Of a stretch of 64,000 nt of DNA, positions 27,139 through 36,365 are shown piece by piece. The DNA comes from Neobacillus sp. FSL H8-0543 (GTDB lineage: Bacteria > Bacillota > Bacilli > Bacillales > Cytobacillaceae). The position numbers and the translations under genes were made by a program. The notes under the pieces are model-generated. The model worked only from the letters and a program-made list of their open reading frames with translations. It had not been told where the DNA came from and searched no databases. The DNA lies in the NCBI RefSeq assembly GCF_038592905.1, contig NZ_CP151943.1:4972501-5036500 (forward strand), read 5' to 3'. Positions within the stretch are counted from its first letter, which is position 1; each line of letters begins with the position of its first letter.

Positions 27139-28182
27139 ATGAAAAAGCTAGCTCTATTATTTACTTCGATTATGCTGGTGTTTTCCATGTTGGCAGCCTG
27201 CACCCAGTCTGCACCAAGCAGCGGGGGAAAAAGTGATCAGTCAAAAGATGGAAAGAAAAGATTTGCGATTGTCTTCAAAAACACTGGAAATCCTTATGGC
27301 GAAAAGCAAATGGAAGGATTTAAGAAAGCTATTGAAGAGCTTGGTCATGAAGCCATTCTAAAAGCTCCTGACCAGCCTACTGCAGAAGCGCAAATTCAAA
27401 TGATTGAAGAGCTTATTTCACAGAAAGTAGATAGTATCGCAATTGTCGGAAATGATCCTGATGCGCTTGAACCAGCACTGAAAAAAGCCATGGACCAAGG
27501 GATTAAGGTTCTCTCTTTAGACTCTGCGGTTAATAGCAAGAGCCGTATGGTACACGTAAACCAAGCTGACCCTGAAAGAATTGGTCGCATCCAAATTCAA
27601 GCCATTTCTGAGATGATTGGCGGCAAGGGCCAGATTGCTGTACTTAGCGCGACATCTCAAGCAACCAACCAAAATACATGGATTGAGTGGATGAAAAAAG
27701 AATTAGAAGATCCAAAATACAAAGATATTGAATTGGTAAAAGTTGCCTATGGTGATGACTTACGTGATAAGAGTGTATCAGAAACAGAAGCTCTATTAAA
27801 ATCTTATCCGGATCTTAAGGGAATTATTGCTCCTACTACAGTAGGGATTGCCGCTGCAGGTAAAGTGTTAACGGATAAAGGATTAAAAGGAGAAGTAAAA
27901 CTAACAGGTCTTGGATTACCAAGTGAAATGGCTGAGTATATTGAAAGCGGCGTCTGTGATTGGATGTACTTATGGAACCCAATTGATGTAGGCTACTTAT
28001 CTGGATTTGCAGCTGAAGCATTAGTAACCGGCAAAATCCAAGGGAAAGTCGGTGATAAATTTACTGCCGGCGACCTCGGTGAAAATGAAGTTGTGGCTGA
28101 CGGCGACGGCACACAAATCATGCTCGGCGACCCGTTCAAATTTGACCCAAGCAACATCGCTGAGTGGAAAGATGTTTATTAA
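27139..28182 (+). CDS. rhaS: Rhamnose ABC transporter substrate-binding lipoprotein, copy 1
   Basis: 347 residues from the ATG at 27139 (AAGGGGAG upstream; an in-frame ATG at 27103 has no ribosome site). The lipobox SMLAAC puts the lipid on Cys21. The rest is a periplasmic-binding-protein type I fold of the RhaS/RbsB class: FAIVFKNTGNPYGEKQMEGF, then ISQKVDSIAIVGNDPDAL and VLSLDSAVN. The middle, from QADPERIGR to VLTDKGLK, is almost identical to copy 2 at 46404, while the DNA there differs at many synonymous sites. No permease or ATPase genes adjoin it, so it must share the RhaT/RhaP/RhaQ channel or act as a capture or sensing protein. Followed by a rhamnosidase gene in the same unit. Confidence 0.9.
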   Translation: MKKLALLFTSIMLVFSMLAACTQSAPSSGGKSDQSKDGKKRFAIVFKNTGNPYGEKQMEGFKKAIEELGHEAILKAPDQPTAEAQIQMIEELISQKVDSIAIVGNDPDALEPALKKAMDQGIKVLSLDSAVNSKSRMVHVNQADPERIGRIQIQAISEMIGGKGQIAVLSATSQATNQNTWIEWMKKELEDPKYKDIELVKVAYGDDLRDKSVSETEALLKSYPDLKGIIAPTTVGIAAAGKVLTDKGLKGEVKLTGLGLPSEMAEYIESGVCDWMYLWNPIDVGYLSGFAAEALVTGKIQGKVGDKFTAGDLGENEVVADGDGTQIMLGDPFKFDPSNIAEWKDVY

Positions 28183-28211
28183 TATTTAATTAGTATTTGG
28201 AATAAAGTAAT

Positions 28212-28250
28212 GGCCTGTTGTTGCTCCATTTGAAGACTTCAGGCTTTTAC
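28212..28250 (+). other. Weak hairpin between rhaS copy 1 and the third rhamnosidase
   Basis: GCCTG and CAGGC are followed by TTTTAC. The stem is only five pairs with a long loop. It could lower read-through without blocking it, but support is thin. Confidence 0.3.
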
Positions 28251-28288
28251 TATGTTAAAGCAATAAAAGAGGGAGGAATTAATGTTTC

Positions 28289-31200
28289 ATGCAGAAATCC
28301 TTTAGTATCTTTTTGTCAGTCATGTTAGTCATTGCGATGCTGATGCCAACAGCTGTACCTGTAGCCGCTAATGATGAAAAAGCAGAATTTGATGGCATTG
28401 AGGTTATGAAATCCACGACAGAATATGCAGAAAATCCATTAGGGATCGATGTGAAAGAACCTCGTCTTAGTTGGGAACTGGATTCAAACGAACGAGGACA
28501 AAAACAAACGGCTTATGAGGTAATGGTTTCAACAGGTTTAGACAAACTAAACGATGAAAATGGTGATATGTGGGAAACTGGCAAGATAGCGTCTGATCAA
28601 TCTATTAACATTGAATATGGCGGTAAGCAATTACAATCAGGGAAGCGCTATTACTGGAAGGTTAGAGTTTGGGACAATGATGGTCAAGTATCGTCTTGGA
28701 GTAAACCTGCCTGGTGGGAGATGGGATTTCTTAACGAATCTGATTGGTCAGCAAACTGGATTGGAAAAGGCAAAAAAGTAGCCGGTTCATCTATAAATCT
28801 AGGAGATAGCTATTGGATATGGTACCCAGAAGGTGACCCTACTGTGCAGGCACCAGCCGAGTACCGCTATTTCAAGCGTGATTTTGAGATATCCAGTATA
28901 GATGATGTAACCAATGCACAATGGGCTCTCACCGCCGATGATCAATATGAGTTGTATGTGAACGGGGATCTGATTGTTAAAACTGAGGGTGTTGTGGATG
29001 AATGGAAACAAGGTGAAATTTATGATTTAACTGACTTTCTAGCTTCAGGGAAAAATTCGATTGCAGTAAAAGTACTTAACAAATCAGTAAGCCCTGCTGG
29101 CCTATTAGGGAAGCTGAGGATTAACTATGCTTCTGGAGAATCGGATATTTTATTAACCGATGACAAGTGGAAATCTGCCAAAATTGCTGATGGAGAGTGG
29201 CAAAGTGTAAATTATGATATTTCTGGATGGTCCAATGCTAAGCAGATTGCTAAATATGGCAGCGGCCCTTGGGGTTCTAATGTTGTACTTTCCGAAGGGA
29301 ATATGCCCGCTCCTTTGTTACGGAAGCACTTTTCAGCTGAAAAAGACATTAAATCTGCACGCGTATATGTTTCAGGACTTGGCTACTATGAATTGCATTT
29401 AAACGGAAATAAAGTTGGTGACCGTGTCCTTGATCCTGGCCACACAGACTATGATCGTACGGTGCTATATTCTACCTTTGACGTTACCGATCAATTAGTC
29501 AAAGGTGATAATGCGATTGGGGTTGAACTGGGACGTGGCTGGTATGGAATGACAACACCAAGTGTTTGGTTTTGGGAAAGAGCACCATTTCACGATGAAC
29601 CGAAGCTATTATTACAGCTTGAGATTATTTACGCTGATGGAACGAAGAAAACAGTGGTTACTGACGATACCTGGAAAGTAACAGATGGACCGACCCTGTT
29701 TGATTCGGTTTATGCAGGCGAAACCTATGATGCAAGACAGGAAAAAGCAGGGTGGGCGAAGGCAGGTTTTAATGACAGCAGCTGGAATCAGGCTGCTAAA
29801 GTTGAACCACCGAAAGGCAAGCTAAAACCTTTTCAACATGAACCAATAAAAATAACTGAAACAATAAAGCCAATAAGTGTTAAAGAACCAAAAGAAGGCG
29901 TTTATGTGTTTGACTTTGGTAAAAATGTTGCAGGCTGGACAAGGCTCCATGTAAAAGGACAACGCGGGACAGAGGTGACACTTACTTACGGTGAGAAGCT
30001 GTATCAAGATGGGACTGTGAATATGAGTCAAGGTGATATTATTGGTCAGATTCAACAGGATCATTATATTTTATCCGGGGAAGACAATGAAACGTGGGCA
30101 CCGAAATTTAGCTATAAAGGATATCAGTATGTACAGGTTACAGGTTTTCCAGGTGAACCAACGTTAGATAACCTTGAAGGGTATATCATTCACACTGATG
30201 TAGCAAATAATGGGATTTTTTCAAGCTCCAACTCACTTATTAATCAAATCCATGATAATACGAGACGTGCCTTATTAAGCAATTTATATAGCAAGCCGAC
30301 CGATACCCCCATTTATGAGAAAAATGGTTGGACCGGAGATGCGCAAATCATGGCAGTATCAGCTATTTACAATTTTAATATGCCACGATTCTATACAAAG
30401 TGGATGAACGATTTCCTTGATGCTCAGAAACCATCTGGGGAAATACCTGACATTATTCCGACTAGCGGCTGGAGTTATGATGGTTCAGAAGGATGGACTG
30501 CCGTACATGGACCCACACCTGATTGGGACTTTGCCTATTTTGAAATCCCGTGGGATATGTACCATTATTATGGAGATGAGCGTTTCTTAGGTGAAATGTA
30601 TGATGGCTGGAAAAAGTATTTTGCCTATCTTTCTTCATACGCGACGAACAATATTGTCTCGGTCGGTCTCGGTGATTGGCTGCCGGCTCCCGGAGGTGGA
30701 GGCGATACTTCGTTAACTTCTACTGCCTATTATTACAAAATGGCTGACATTATTGCTCAGGCCGCAAAAATAATGGGATTGGAATATGATTTCGAGTTGT
30801 ATAATCAAAAAGCTCAAGCTATTAATCAATCCTTTAACAATACTTTCTTTGACCAAAAAGAGAGAATATATAAAGCACGTGCAGGCATCTCCTATAAACA
30901 AACATCGAATTTAATGCCGCTTGCCCTAGATTTGGTTCCTGATGAGGCAAAAGAGGATGTGGCAGCAAGCATTGTTAAGGACATAAAAGCTCGTGATGGG
31001 CACCTTGCTACCGGTATTATCGGCACCAAGTTTTTACTTCCTGTCCTGACAGAGTATGGATTTGGTGATGTGGCCTATCAATTGGCGACTCAAACGAGTT
31101 ACCCCAGCTGGGGAAATTGGATTGTAAATGGTGGTGCAACTTCCCTTTATGAACATTGGGATCTTGGATCAAGATCACGAAATCACCATATGTTTGGATC

Positions 31201-33028
31201 GATTGATGAGTGGTTTTATAGTCATCTTGCCGGTATCAAGCCAGACAGTCCTGGATATAAGGAATTCACCATCCGGCCATTTCCTTCTTTTAACAAGGAT
31301 ACCCAAACTGGCTTAACACATGCTAAGGCAGATTATGATTCGCCTTATGGAAAAATAAGCAGTCAATGGTCGGTGAGTGACAATAATAATCTAACATTAG
31401 GTATTTCCGTTCCAGTAAATACAACTGCCAAGGTATATTTGCCTGTTGGAAGTAAATGGGCAGTCTTTGAGGGAACTAAAGTCGCTCATGAGGCAGAAGG
31501 AATCGAATTTCTCAAGATTGAAGATGGTAACGCCGTTTATTCAGTAGGATCTGGAACCTATCAATTCGTGGTCTACCCAGAACTGGAACTATTGGGTAAC
31601 GGTTACGACGAAGCAGTTGAATTATCAAATAAGCTTAACCGTTGGAAGGAAGATGAAAGTATCAATGGGGGGCACACAGGTTATCTTGCTTCACAGGTAA
31701 ATAAGCTGGAAAAACAAATTAATGACAGTATGAAAATCTTTTTAACTGATGATAAAAAAGGGCTATTACAAACCATTCAGCATGCATTAAAAACGAATTC
31801 ACAACTTTCAGATTGGATTAACAATAAACAGAAATCACTTCCAGTTGATGTAGTAGACCTAGTAACCAAGTCGCTTGATACGATTTCTACAAATCTCTCA
31901 AAAGTAAGCAGCTACTATTTAAACATTGAACCAAAATTAACCTTATCTAAAACTGAGGTGTTCCCTGGGGAGAGCTTCCAGGTAAAAGCCGAGATAAGCA
32001 ACACCAGTAATGAAAATCTTAATGATGTACATGCTGCTTTAGAAGTACCAGAAGGGTGGAGTGTTACAGATAAGGGTGGGACGAAAGCCCCTGTTCTCAA
32101 AAGAGGAGAAACATTCGCTGCAACATTTAATGTTACGGTTGCCAAAGGTCAAGCACCTATAAAGGATGCAAAACTTGCGGGGATAGTAAGCTACAAAAAA
32201 ATGGGTGGAACAGCTACTACTAAGACAACGGCCGCGGTTCATATTAATTCGCCTATTACTATTGCTTCTGTAGAAACAAGTTCGGATCAGGTGCATTTAG
32301 GGGAGGTGATCTCCATTGAGGTTATTGTTGAAAACAAAGCTGCAGTGAAAGTGGATGGACAAGTAGAGCTTTATTTAACGAATATTGAGGGTTCTGCTCC
32401 GTTAACTCAATCAGTTCAGTTAGATGCAGACGCTTCGAAGAAAGTAACATTTGAGATCGATACTTACAAATTCAACAAATTAACCCTCCAGCTTGGAGTA
32501 GTTGCAAAGTACGAAGGTAATAATTCAGATGAAAGAAATGTAATCATTAATCTTTCAGTGCCTGGAACAAACCTTGCCCTCAATAAATCAGTATCTGCGT
32601 CCAGCAGCATCGATGCATGGGGGTGGGGACTAAAGCTCGCAGTCGATGGTCAAAGAGGAAGTACTGGCAGTTCGATGGGTTGGACGACAAATGACAAAAC
32701 CAATGTTAATCATACAGAGTGGATTACCGTTGACTTAAAAGAACAGCAAACGATTAATACGGTTGTTTTATATCCACGAAATGATGCAGATGCCGGCTTT
32801 GGTTTCCCAATTGATTTTACAATTCAAGTATCGAATGATAATACAAATTGGAAAACTGTCGTTACCGAAACCAACTATCCTTTCCCAGGAGCAGAAGCGC
32901 AAATGTTCTCGTTCGAAGTACAGGAGGCACGCTATGTAAGGATACACGGTACGAATTTAAGGCCTAACCCAAATGATGGTAACCTTTATAGAATGCAATT
33001 AGCGGAAATTGAGATATACAACCATTAA
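28289..33028 (+). CDS. Secreted GH78 alpha-L-rhamnosidase with CARDB-like and F5/8 C domains
   Basis: 1579 residues. A signal peptide (MQKSFSIFLSVML ... VPVAA) precedes the same Ig-like N-domain as the protein at 22120 (TEYAENPLGIDVKEPRLSW). Lectin-like beta domains include AEYRYFKRDFEI and PLLRKHFSAEKDIKSARVYV. The catalytic motif is TDTPIYEKNGWTGDA: Glu677 is kept, but the usual Arg-Asp before it is Ile-Tyr. LYEHWD supplies the second acid, Glu955. Two CARDB/NEW3-like domains follow (about 1210-1430), then an F5/8 type C domain (NLALNKSVSASSS ... ISLEIYN-type end, about 1430-1579). GGGAGG lies 12 nt before this ATG and only 5 nt before an out-of-frame ATG at 28282. Sequence variation at the motif suggests a substrate range different from its neighbour. 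Confidence 0.88.
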   Translation: MQKSFSIFLSVMLVIAMLMPTAVPVAANDEKAEFDGIEVMKSTTEYAENPLGIDVKEPRLSWELDSNERGQKQTAYEVMVSTGLDKLNDENGDMWETGKIASDQSINIEYGGKQLQSGKRYYWKVRVWDNDGQVSSWSKPAWWEMGFLNESDWSANWIGKGKKVAGSSINLGDSYWIWYPEGDPTVQAPAEYRYFKRDFEISSIDDVTNAQWALTADDQYELYVNGDLIVKTEGVVDEWKQGEIYDLTDFLASGKNSIAVKVLNKSVSPAGLLGKLRINYASGESDILLTDDKWKSAKIADGEWQSVNYDISGWSNAKQIAKYGSGPWGSNVVLSEGNMPAPLLRKHFSAEKDIKSARVYVSGLGYYELHLNGNKVGDRVLDPGHTDYDRTVLYSTFDVTDQLVKGDNAIGVELGRGWYGMTTPSVWFWERAPFHDEPKLLLQLEIIYADGTKKTVVTDDTWKVTDGPTLFDSVYAGETYDARQEKAGWAKAGFNDSSWNQAAKVEPPKGKLKPFQHEPIKITETIKPISVKEPKEGVYVFDFGKNVAGWTRLHVKGQRGTEVTLTYGEKLYQDGTVNMSQGDIIGQIQQDHYILSGEDNETWAPKFSYKGYQYVQVTGFPGEPTLDNLEGYIIHTDVANNGIFSSSNSLINQIHDNTRRALLSNLYSKPTDTPIYEKNGWTGDAQIMAVSAIYNFNMPRFYTKWMNDFLDAQKPSGEIPDIIPTSGWSYDGSEGWTAVHGPTPDWDFAYFEIPWDMYHYYGDERFLGEMYDGWKKYFAYLSSYATNNIVSVGLGDWLPAPGGGGDTSLTSTAYYYKMADIIAQAAKIMGLEYDFELYNQKAQAINQSFNNTFFDQKERIYKARAGISYKQTSNLMPLALDLVPDEAKEDVAASIVKDIKARDGHLATGIIGTKFLLPVLTEYGFGDVAYQLATQTSYPSWGNWIVNGGATSLYEHWDLGSRSRNHHMFGSIDEWFYSHLAGIKPDSPGYKEFTIRPFPSFNKDTQTGLTHAKADYDSPYGKISSQWSVSDNNNLTLGISVPVNTTAKVYLPVGSKWAVFEGTKVAHEAEGIEFLKIEDGNAVYSVGSGTYQFVVYPELELLGNGYDEAVELSNKLNRWKEDESINGGHTGYLASQVNKLEKQINDSMKIFLTDDKKGLLQTIQHALKTNSQLSDWINNKQKSLPVDVVDLVTKSLDTISTNLSKVSSYYLNIEPKLTLSKTEVFPGESFQVKAEISNTSNENLNDVHAALEVPEGWSVTDKGGTKAPVLKRGETFAATFNVTVAKGQAPIKDAKLAGIVSYKKMGGTATTKTTAAVHINSPITIASVETSSDQVHLGEVISIEVIVENKAAVKVDGQVELYLTNIEGSAPLTQSVQLDADASKKVTFEIDTYKFNKLTLQLGVVAKYEGNNSDERNVIINLSVPGTNLALNKSVSASSSIDAWGWGLKLAVDGQRGSTGSSMGWTTNDKTNVNHTEWITVDLKEQQTINTVVLYPRNDADAGFGFPIDFTIQVSNDNTNWKTVVTETNYPFPGAEAQMFSFEVQEARYVRIHGTNLRPNPNDGNLYRMQLAEIEIYNH

Positions 33029-33114
33029 AAAGAAAAGTTGAAAAACCAACATAGGAGAGTTAAATTCCTGCTCCTTACATTATTACAGTTATTGATAACT
33101 ATATAAACAATGAA

Positions 33115-33150
33115 AGCCGCTATACTGTAATTAAGTAAGCGGTTTTTTTA
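33115..33150 (+). terminator. Intrinsic terminator after the third rhamnosidase
   Basis: CCGCTATACT pairs with AGTAAGCGG with one bulged A, followed by TTTTTTT. Confidence 0.75.
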
Positions 33151-33169
33151 AAATTCTTTATTTACAATT

Positions 33170-33187
33170 CAAAAATAAAACAAATAT
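33170..33187. promoter_or_regulatory. Possible DeoR-family operator before lutABC
   Basis: CAAAAATAAAACAAATAT resembles the exact 15-mer shared by the rhaEW and rhaD promoters, with one extra A in the middle. A partial inverted arm (CTTTATTTA) lies just upstream. It would link lactate oxidation to rhamnose supply. Confidence 0.4.
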
Positions 33188-33225
33188 CAGTTAGGTTAAG
33201 TGATAATCAAAGGGGTTGGAATAAT

Positions 33226-33942
33226 ATGAAGGTAAGTTTATTTGCCACCTGCCTTGTCGATATGTTTCATAGGAATGTAGGAAAAGCAACGGTTGAGCTC
33301 CTTGAGAGACTTGGCTGTGAGATTGATTTTCCCGAATCACAAGTTTGTTGCGGCCAGCCGGCTTACAATAGCGGCTATACAAAGGAATCGAAAGAAGCGA
33401 TGAAGCGGATGATTGATACATTTCAACATGCTGATTATGTCGTGTCACCATCAGGTTCTTGTGCCTATATGTTTCATGAGTATCCACATATTTTTAAAGG
33501 AGACCCTGTTTGGGAGCCGAAAGCGAAAAAATTGGCGAAAAAAACCTATGAGCTTACTCAATTCATTGTGGATGTATTAAAGATAGAAGATGTTGGGGCA
33601 AAATTTGAAGGAACTGCCACCTATCATACTTCCTGCCATATGACAAGATTGCTAGGCGTAAAAGAAGCTCCTATGATTCTCTTAAAAAACATCAAAGGGT
33701 TAAAATTTTCAGAGCTACCGGGAAAAGAACAGTGCTGCGGTTTTGGCGGCACCTTCTCGGTTAAAATGTCACAAATATCGGAGCAGATGGTCGATGAAAA
33801 GGTATGCCATGTCGAGGAAACAGAAGCAAAGTATCTGATTGGTGCCGATGCAGGCTGTTTGATGAACATCGGCGGCCGAATTGAACGAAAAGGAAAACCA
33901 ATTAAGGTTCTTCATATTGCCGAAGTTTTGAATAGTAATTGA
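33226..33942 (+). CDS. lutA: L-lactate oxidation complex subunit LutA
   Basis: 238 residues, with AAGGGG upstream. Two cysteine-rich CCG domains are present: [13 protein letters not shown] near residue 40 and [13 protein letters not shown] near 168. This is the layout of LutA/YkgE-type iron-sulfur proteins. With LutB and LutC it oxidises L-lactate to pyruvate in B. subtilis. Here the operon lies between rhamnosidase genes and rhaEW. Since RhaW makes L-lactate from L-lactaldehyde, LutABC probably completes rhamnose oxidation. Cytoplasmic or loosely membrane-associated. Confidence 0.92.
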   Translation: MKVSLFATCLVDMFHRNVGKATVELLERLGCEIDFPESQVCCGQPAYNSGYTKESKEAMKRMIDTFQHADYVVSPSGSCAYMFHEYPHIFKGDPVWEPKAKKLAKKTYELTQFIVDVLKIEDVGAKFEGTATYHTSCHMTRLLGVKEAPMILLKNIKGLKFSELPGKEQCCGFGGTFSVKMSQISEQMVDEKVCHVEETEAKYLIGADAGCLMNIGGRIERKGKPIKVLHIAEVLNSN

Positions 33943-33975
33943 TAGTTTTACATAAGGAATAGGAATGGAGGGAAC

Positions 33976-35412
33976 ATGAAAATGGCTATGAAAATTGGCA
34001 ATGATCAATTTAAGGAACGAGTTGACAAAGGGATCCATGACGATTTTATGCGCGGTGCTGTTACGAGTGCTCAGGATGGAATGGATATAAAGAGGCGCCT
34101 TGCTGCGGAGGAACTTGGAAACTGGGAAGATTGGCGCTCGCATGGGGAAGAAATTCGCCAACATGTCCTTGAGAATTTGGATTATTATTTGGAGCAATTA
34201 AGTGAAAATGTTGCCAAGCGGGGTGGGCATGTGTTTTTTGCCCAAACAAAAGAAGAAGCAAATGATTATATTCGGGGAGTCGTCCGAGAAAAAAATGCCA
34301 AAAAGATTGTTAAATCCAAATCAATGGTAACGGAAGAAATCAGCCTTAATGCCACTCTTGAACAAGAAGGCTGCCAGGTAATTGAAACGGACCTAGGTGA
34401 ATACATCCTCCAAGTGGACGATCATGATCCCCCGTCACATATTGTCGTACCCGCTCTCCATAAAAATAAAGAGCAAATACGTGAAGTGTTTACTGAAAAG
34501 CTTGGTTATACAAAGACCTCAAAGCCGGAGGAGCTTGCATGGCATGCCCGGGAAATGCTGCGCCAGGAATATTTGTCAGCGGACATCGGCATAACAGGCT
34601 GTAACTTTGCGGTAGCCGAAACCGGCTCGATTACGTTAGTGACGAATGAAGGAAATGCTGATTTGGTTACGGCTTTGCCGAAAACGCAAATTACGGTCAT
34701 GGGGATGGAACGGCTGGTTCCTACCTTTGAAGAAATGGAAGTATTGGTTTCGCTTTTAACAAGAAGTGCAGTTGGTCAGAAATTAACAAGCTATATAACG
34801 GTCTTGACGGGGCCCAAAGAAGAATTGGATGTGGACGGTCCGGAGGAATTTCATCTTGTGATTGTGGATAACGGCCGCTCCAATATTCTTGGCGGAGAAT
34901 TCCAGTCCGTTCTGCAATGCATTCGCTGTGCTGCTTGCGTCAATGTTTGTCCGGTCTATCGCCATGTCGGCGGCCATTCATATGGCTCCATCTATTCAGG
35001 ACCAATTGGAGCGGTACTTTCGCCATTGCTTGGAGGATATGACGAATATAAAGAATTACCATATGCCTCGACGCTATGCGGGGCTTGCACAGAGGTTTGT
35101 CCGGTGAAAATTCCGCTACACAACCTGCTTCATAAACACCGAGAAGTGATTGTTGAACAAGAAGGAAAGGCACCGATATCCGAGAAACTTGCAATGAAGG
35201 CATTTGGCTTGGGCGCAGCATCCCCAATCTTATATAAAATCGGCTCGAAAATCGCCCCAACAGCAATGAATCCATTCACTGTCGGGGACAAAATATCCAA
35301 AGGACCGGGTCCATTAAAGGCCTGGACAGAAATTCGCGAGTTCCCGGCACCAAATAAAGAGAGATTCAGAGATTGGTTTAAAAACCGCAAAAAGGAGGGC
35401 GAAAAAATTTGA
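33976..35412 (+). CDS. lutB: L-lactate oxidation complex iron-sulfur subunit LutB
   Basis: 478 residues. An LUD domain (N-terminal 300 residues, with [16 protein letters not shown] and [15 protein letters not shown]) is followed by two 4Fe-4S motifs, [12 protein letters not shown] near residue 315 and CGACTEVCP near 365, and a basic C-terminus. This fits LutB/LldF. GGAGGG lies 4 nt before the ATG at 33976 and 10 nt before the in-frame ATG at 33982, so the true start may be the second. The stop overlaps the start of lutC (TTGA). Likely electron-transfer subunit of lactate dehydrogenase. Confidence 0.92.
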   Translation: MKMAMKIGNDQFKERVDKGIHDDFMRGAVTSAQDGMDIKRRLAAEELGNWEDWRSHGEEIRQHVLENLDYYLEQLSENVAKRGGHVFFAQTKEEANDYIRGVVREKNAKKIVKSKSMVTEEISLNATLEQEGCQVIETDLGEYILQVDDHDPPSHIVVPALHKNKEQIREVFTEKLGYTKTSKPEELAWHAREMLRQEYLSADIGITGCNFAVAETGSITLVTNEGNADLVTALPKTQITVMGMERLVPTFEEMEVLVSLLTRSAVGQKLTSYITVLTGPKEELDVDGPEEFHLVIVDNGRSNILGGEFQSVLQCIRCAACVNVCPVYRHVGGHSYGSIYSGPIGAVLSPLLGGYDEYKELPYASTLCGACTEVCPVKIPLHNLLHKHREVIVEQEGKAPISEKLAMKAFGLGAASPILYKIGSKIAPTAMNPFTVGDKISKGPGPLKAWTEIREFPAPNKERFRDWFKNRKKEGEKI

Positions 35413-36128
35413 CTGGAACAATCCAAAATCGGGAGACATTTTTAAATAAAATTGCTGGCCAGCTTGGGCGTCCACGTCGATCGACTCCTGTTGAACGTCC
35501 AAATTGGAAATTTCACCCCCAGGATGAAGTCCTAAAAGATGCCACCCAGGATGATTTGGTAGATGTATTGACCGAGCAGTGTAAAAAAATCCATACAACT
35601 CTATATACAACAGATTTGAAGGAATTACCGTCCGTCCTTAACGAGGTCGTGCTGGGTTACGGCGGAGGTCCAGTCGTCACCTGGAAGGATGACAGGTTCA
35701 CTGAATGGGGACTTGAACACCTGATGAGGGTTGATTGGCCTAGTCTAAATATTGAGGTCTATGAATGGAATCATACCAGAGGTGCGGATAATGTAGCAAA
35801 AGCGGAAAATGCAAACGTGGGTATTACGATTAGTGAAGTGACACTCGCCGAATCAGGGACAGTTGTATTATTTAGCGATGAAAACAAAGGCAGAACAGTA
35901 AGCTTCTTGCCAGCGACCTATTTAGCCCTTATTCCGAAGAGTACGCTGGTGCCAAGAATGACTCAGGCAGCGCAAAAGATGCGTGAAATTCATCAACAAA
36001 CAGGTCATGCTGCCTCGTGCATTAATTTCATTACTGGACCAAGTAATTCCGCAGATATCGAGTTAAATCTTGTCGTTGGTGTACATGGGCCGGTGAAGGC
36101 CTCTTATATCGTCATTAATGATTTGTAA
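35409..36128 (+). CDS. lutC: L-lactate oxidation complex subunit LutC
   Basis: 239 residues starting at TTG 35409, which overlaps the lutB stop; AGGAGGG lies 8 nt before it. A single LUD domain is present, with [19 protein letters not shown], then [12 protein letters not shown] and [22 protein letters not shown], as in LutC/YkgG. It ends the lutABC operon. Required with LutA and LutB for growth on L-lactate in B. subtilis; the exact biochemical role of LutC is not clear. Confidence 0.92.
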   Translation: MTGTIQNRETFLNKIAGQLGRPRRSTPVERPNWKFHPQDEVLKDATQDDLVDVLTEQCKKIHTTLYTTDLKELPSVLNEVVLGYGGGPVVTWKDDRFTEWGLEHLMRVDWPSLNIEVYEWNHTRGADNVAKAENANVGITISEVTLAESGTVVLFSDENKGRTVSFLPATYLALIPKSTLVPRMTQAAQKMREIHQQTGHAASCINFITGPSNSADIELNLVVGVHGPVKASYIVINDL

Positions 36129-36130
36129 TG

Positions 36131-36166
36131 TAAAAATCTGTCTCGTTATAGGGCGGATTTTTTTTT
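36131..36166 (+). terminator. Probable terminator after lutC
   Basis: AAATCTGTCTC pairs with GGGCGGATTT using several G-U pairs and is followed by a nine-T run. Confidence 0.6.
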
Positions 36167-36297
36167 GATTGTGCCCGTACAAATTTTTATCCGTCGTCAT
36201 AATCAATAGCAAATGATAAGCTGGTTTTTGCGGGGTTTCTTTGAAAATAAAAAAATAACTGCAAAGCAAATAAAAACGGGAATTGAATATTTTCGTA

Positions 36298-36326
36298 TTC
36301 AAAAATAAACAAAAATATATTATAAT
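36298..36326 (+). promoter_or_regulatory. rhaEW promoter with overlapping DeoR-type operator
   Basis: TTCAAA (36298) and TATAAT (36321) are separated by 17 bp. The spacer is filled by CAAAAATAAACAAAA (36300-36314), which recurs exactly at 55927-55941 before rhaD. A site between -35 and -10 fits a repressor. Confidence 0.65.
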
Positions 36327-36365
36327 AAAACAGAAGTTAACAAACATTTAAACGGGGGGTTTCGG

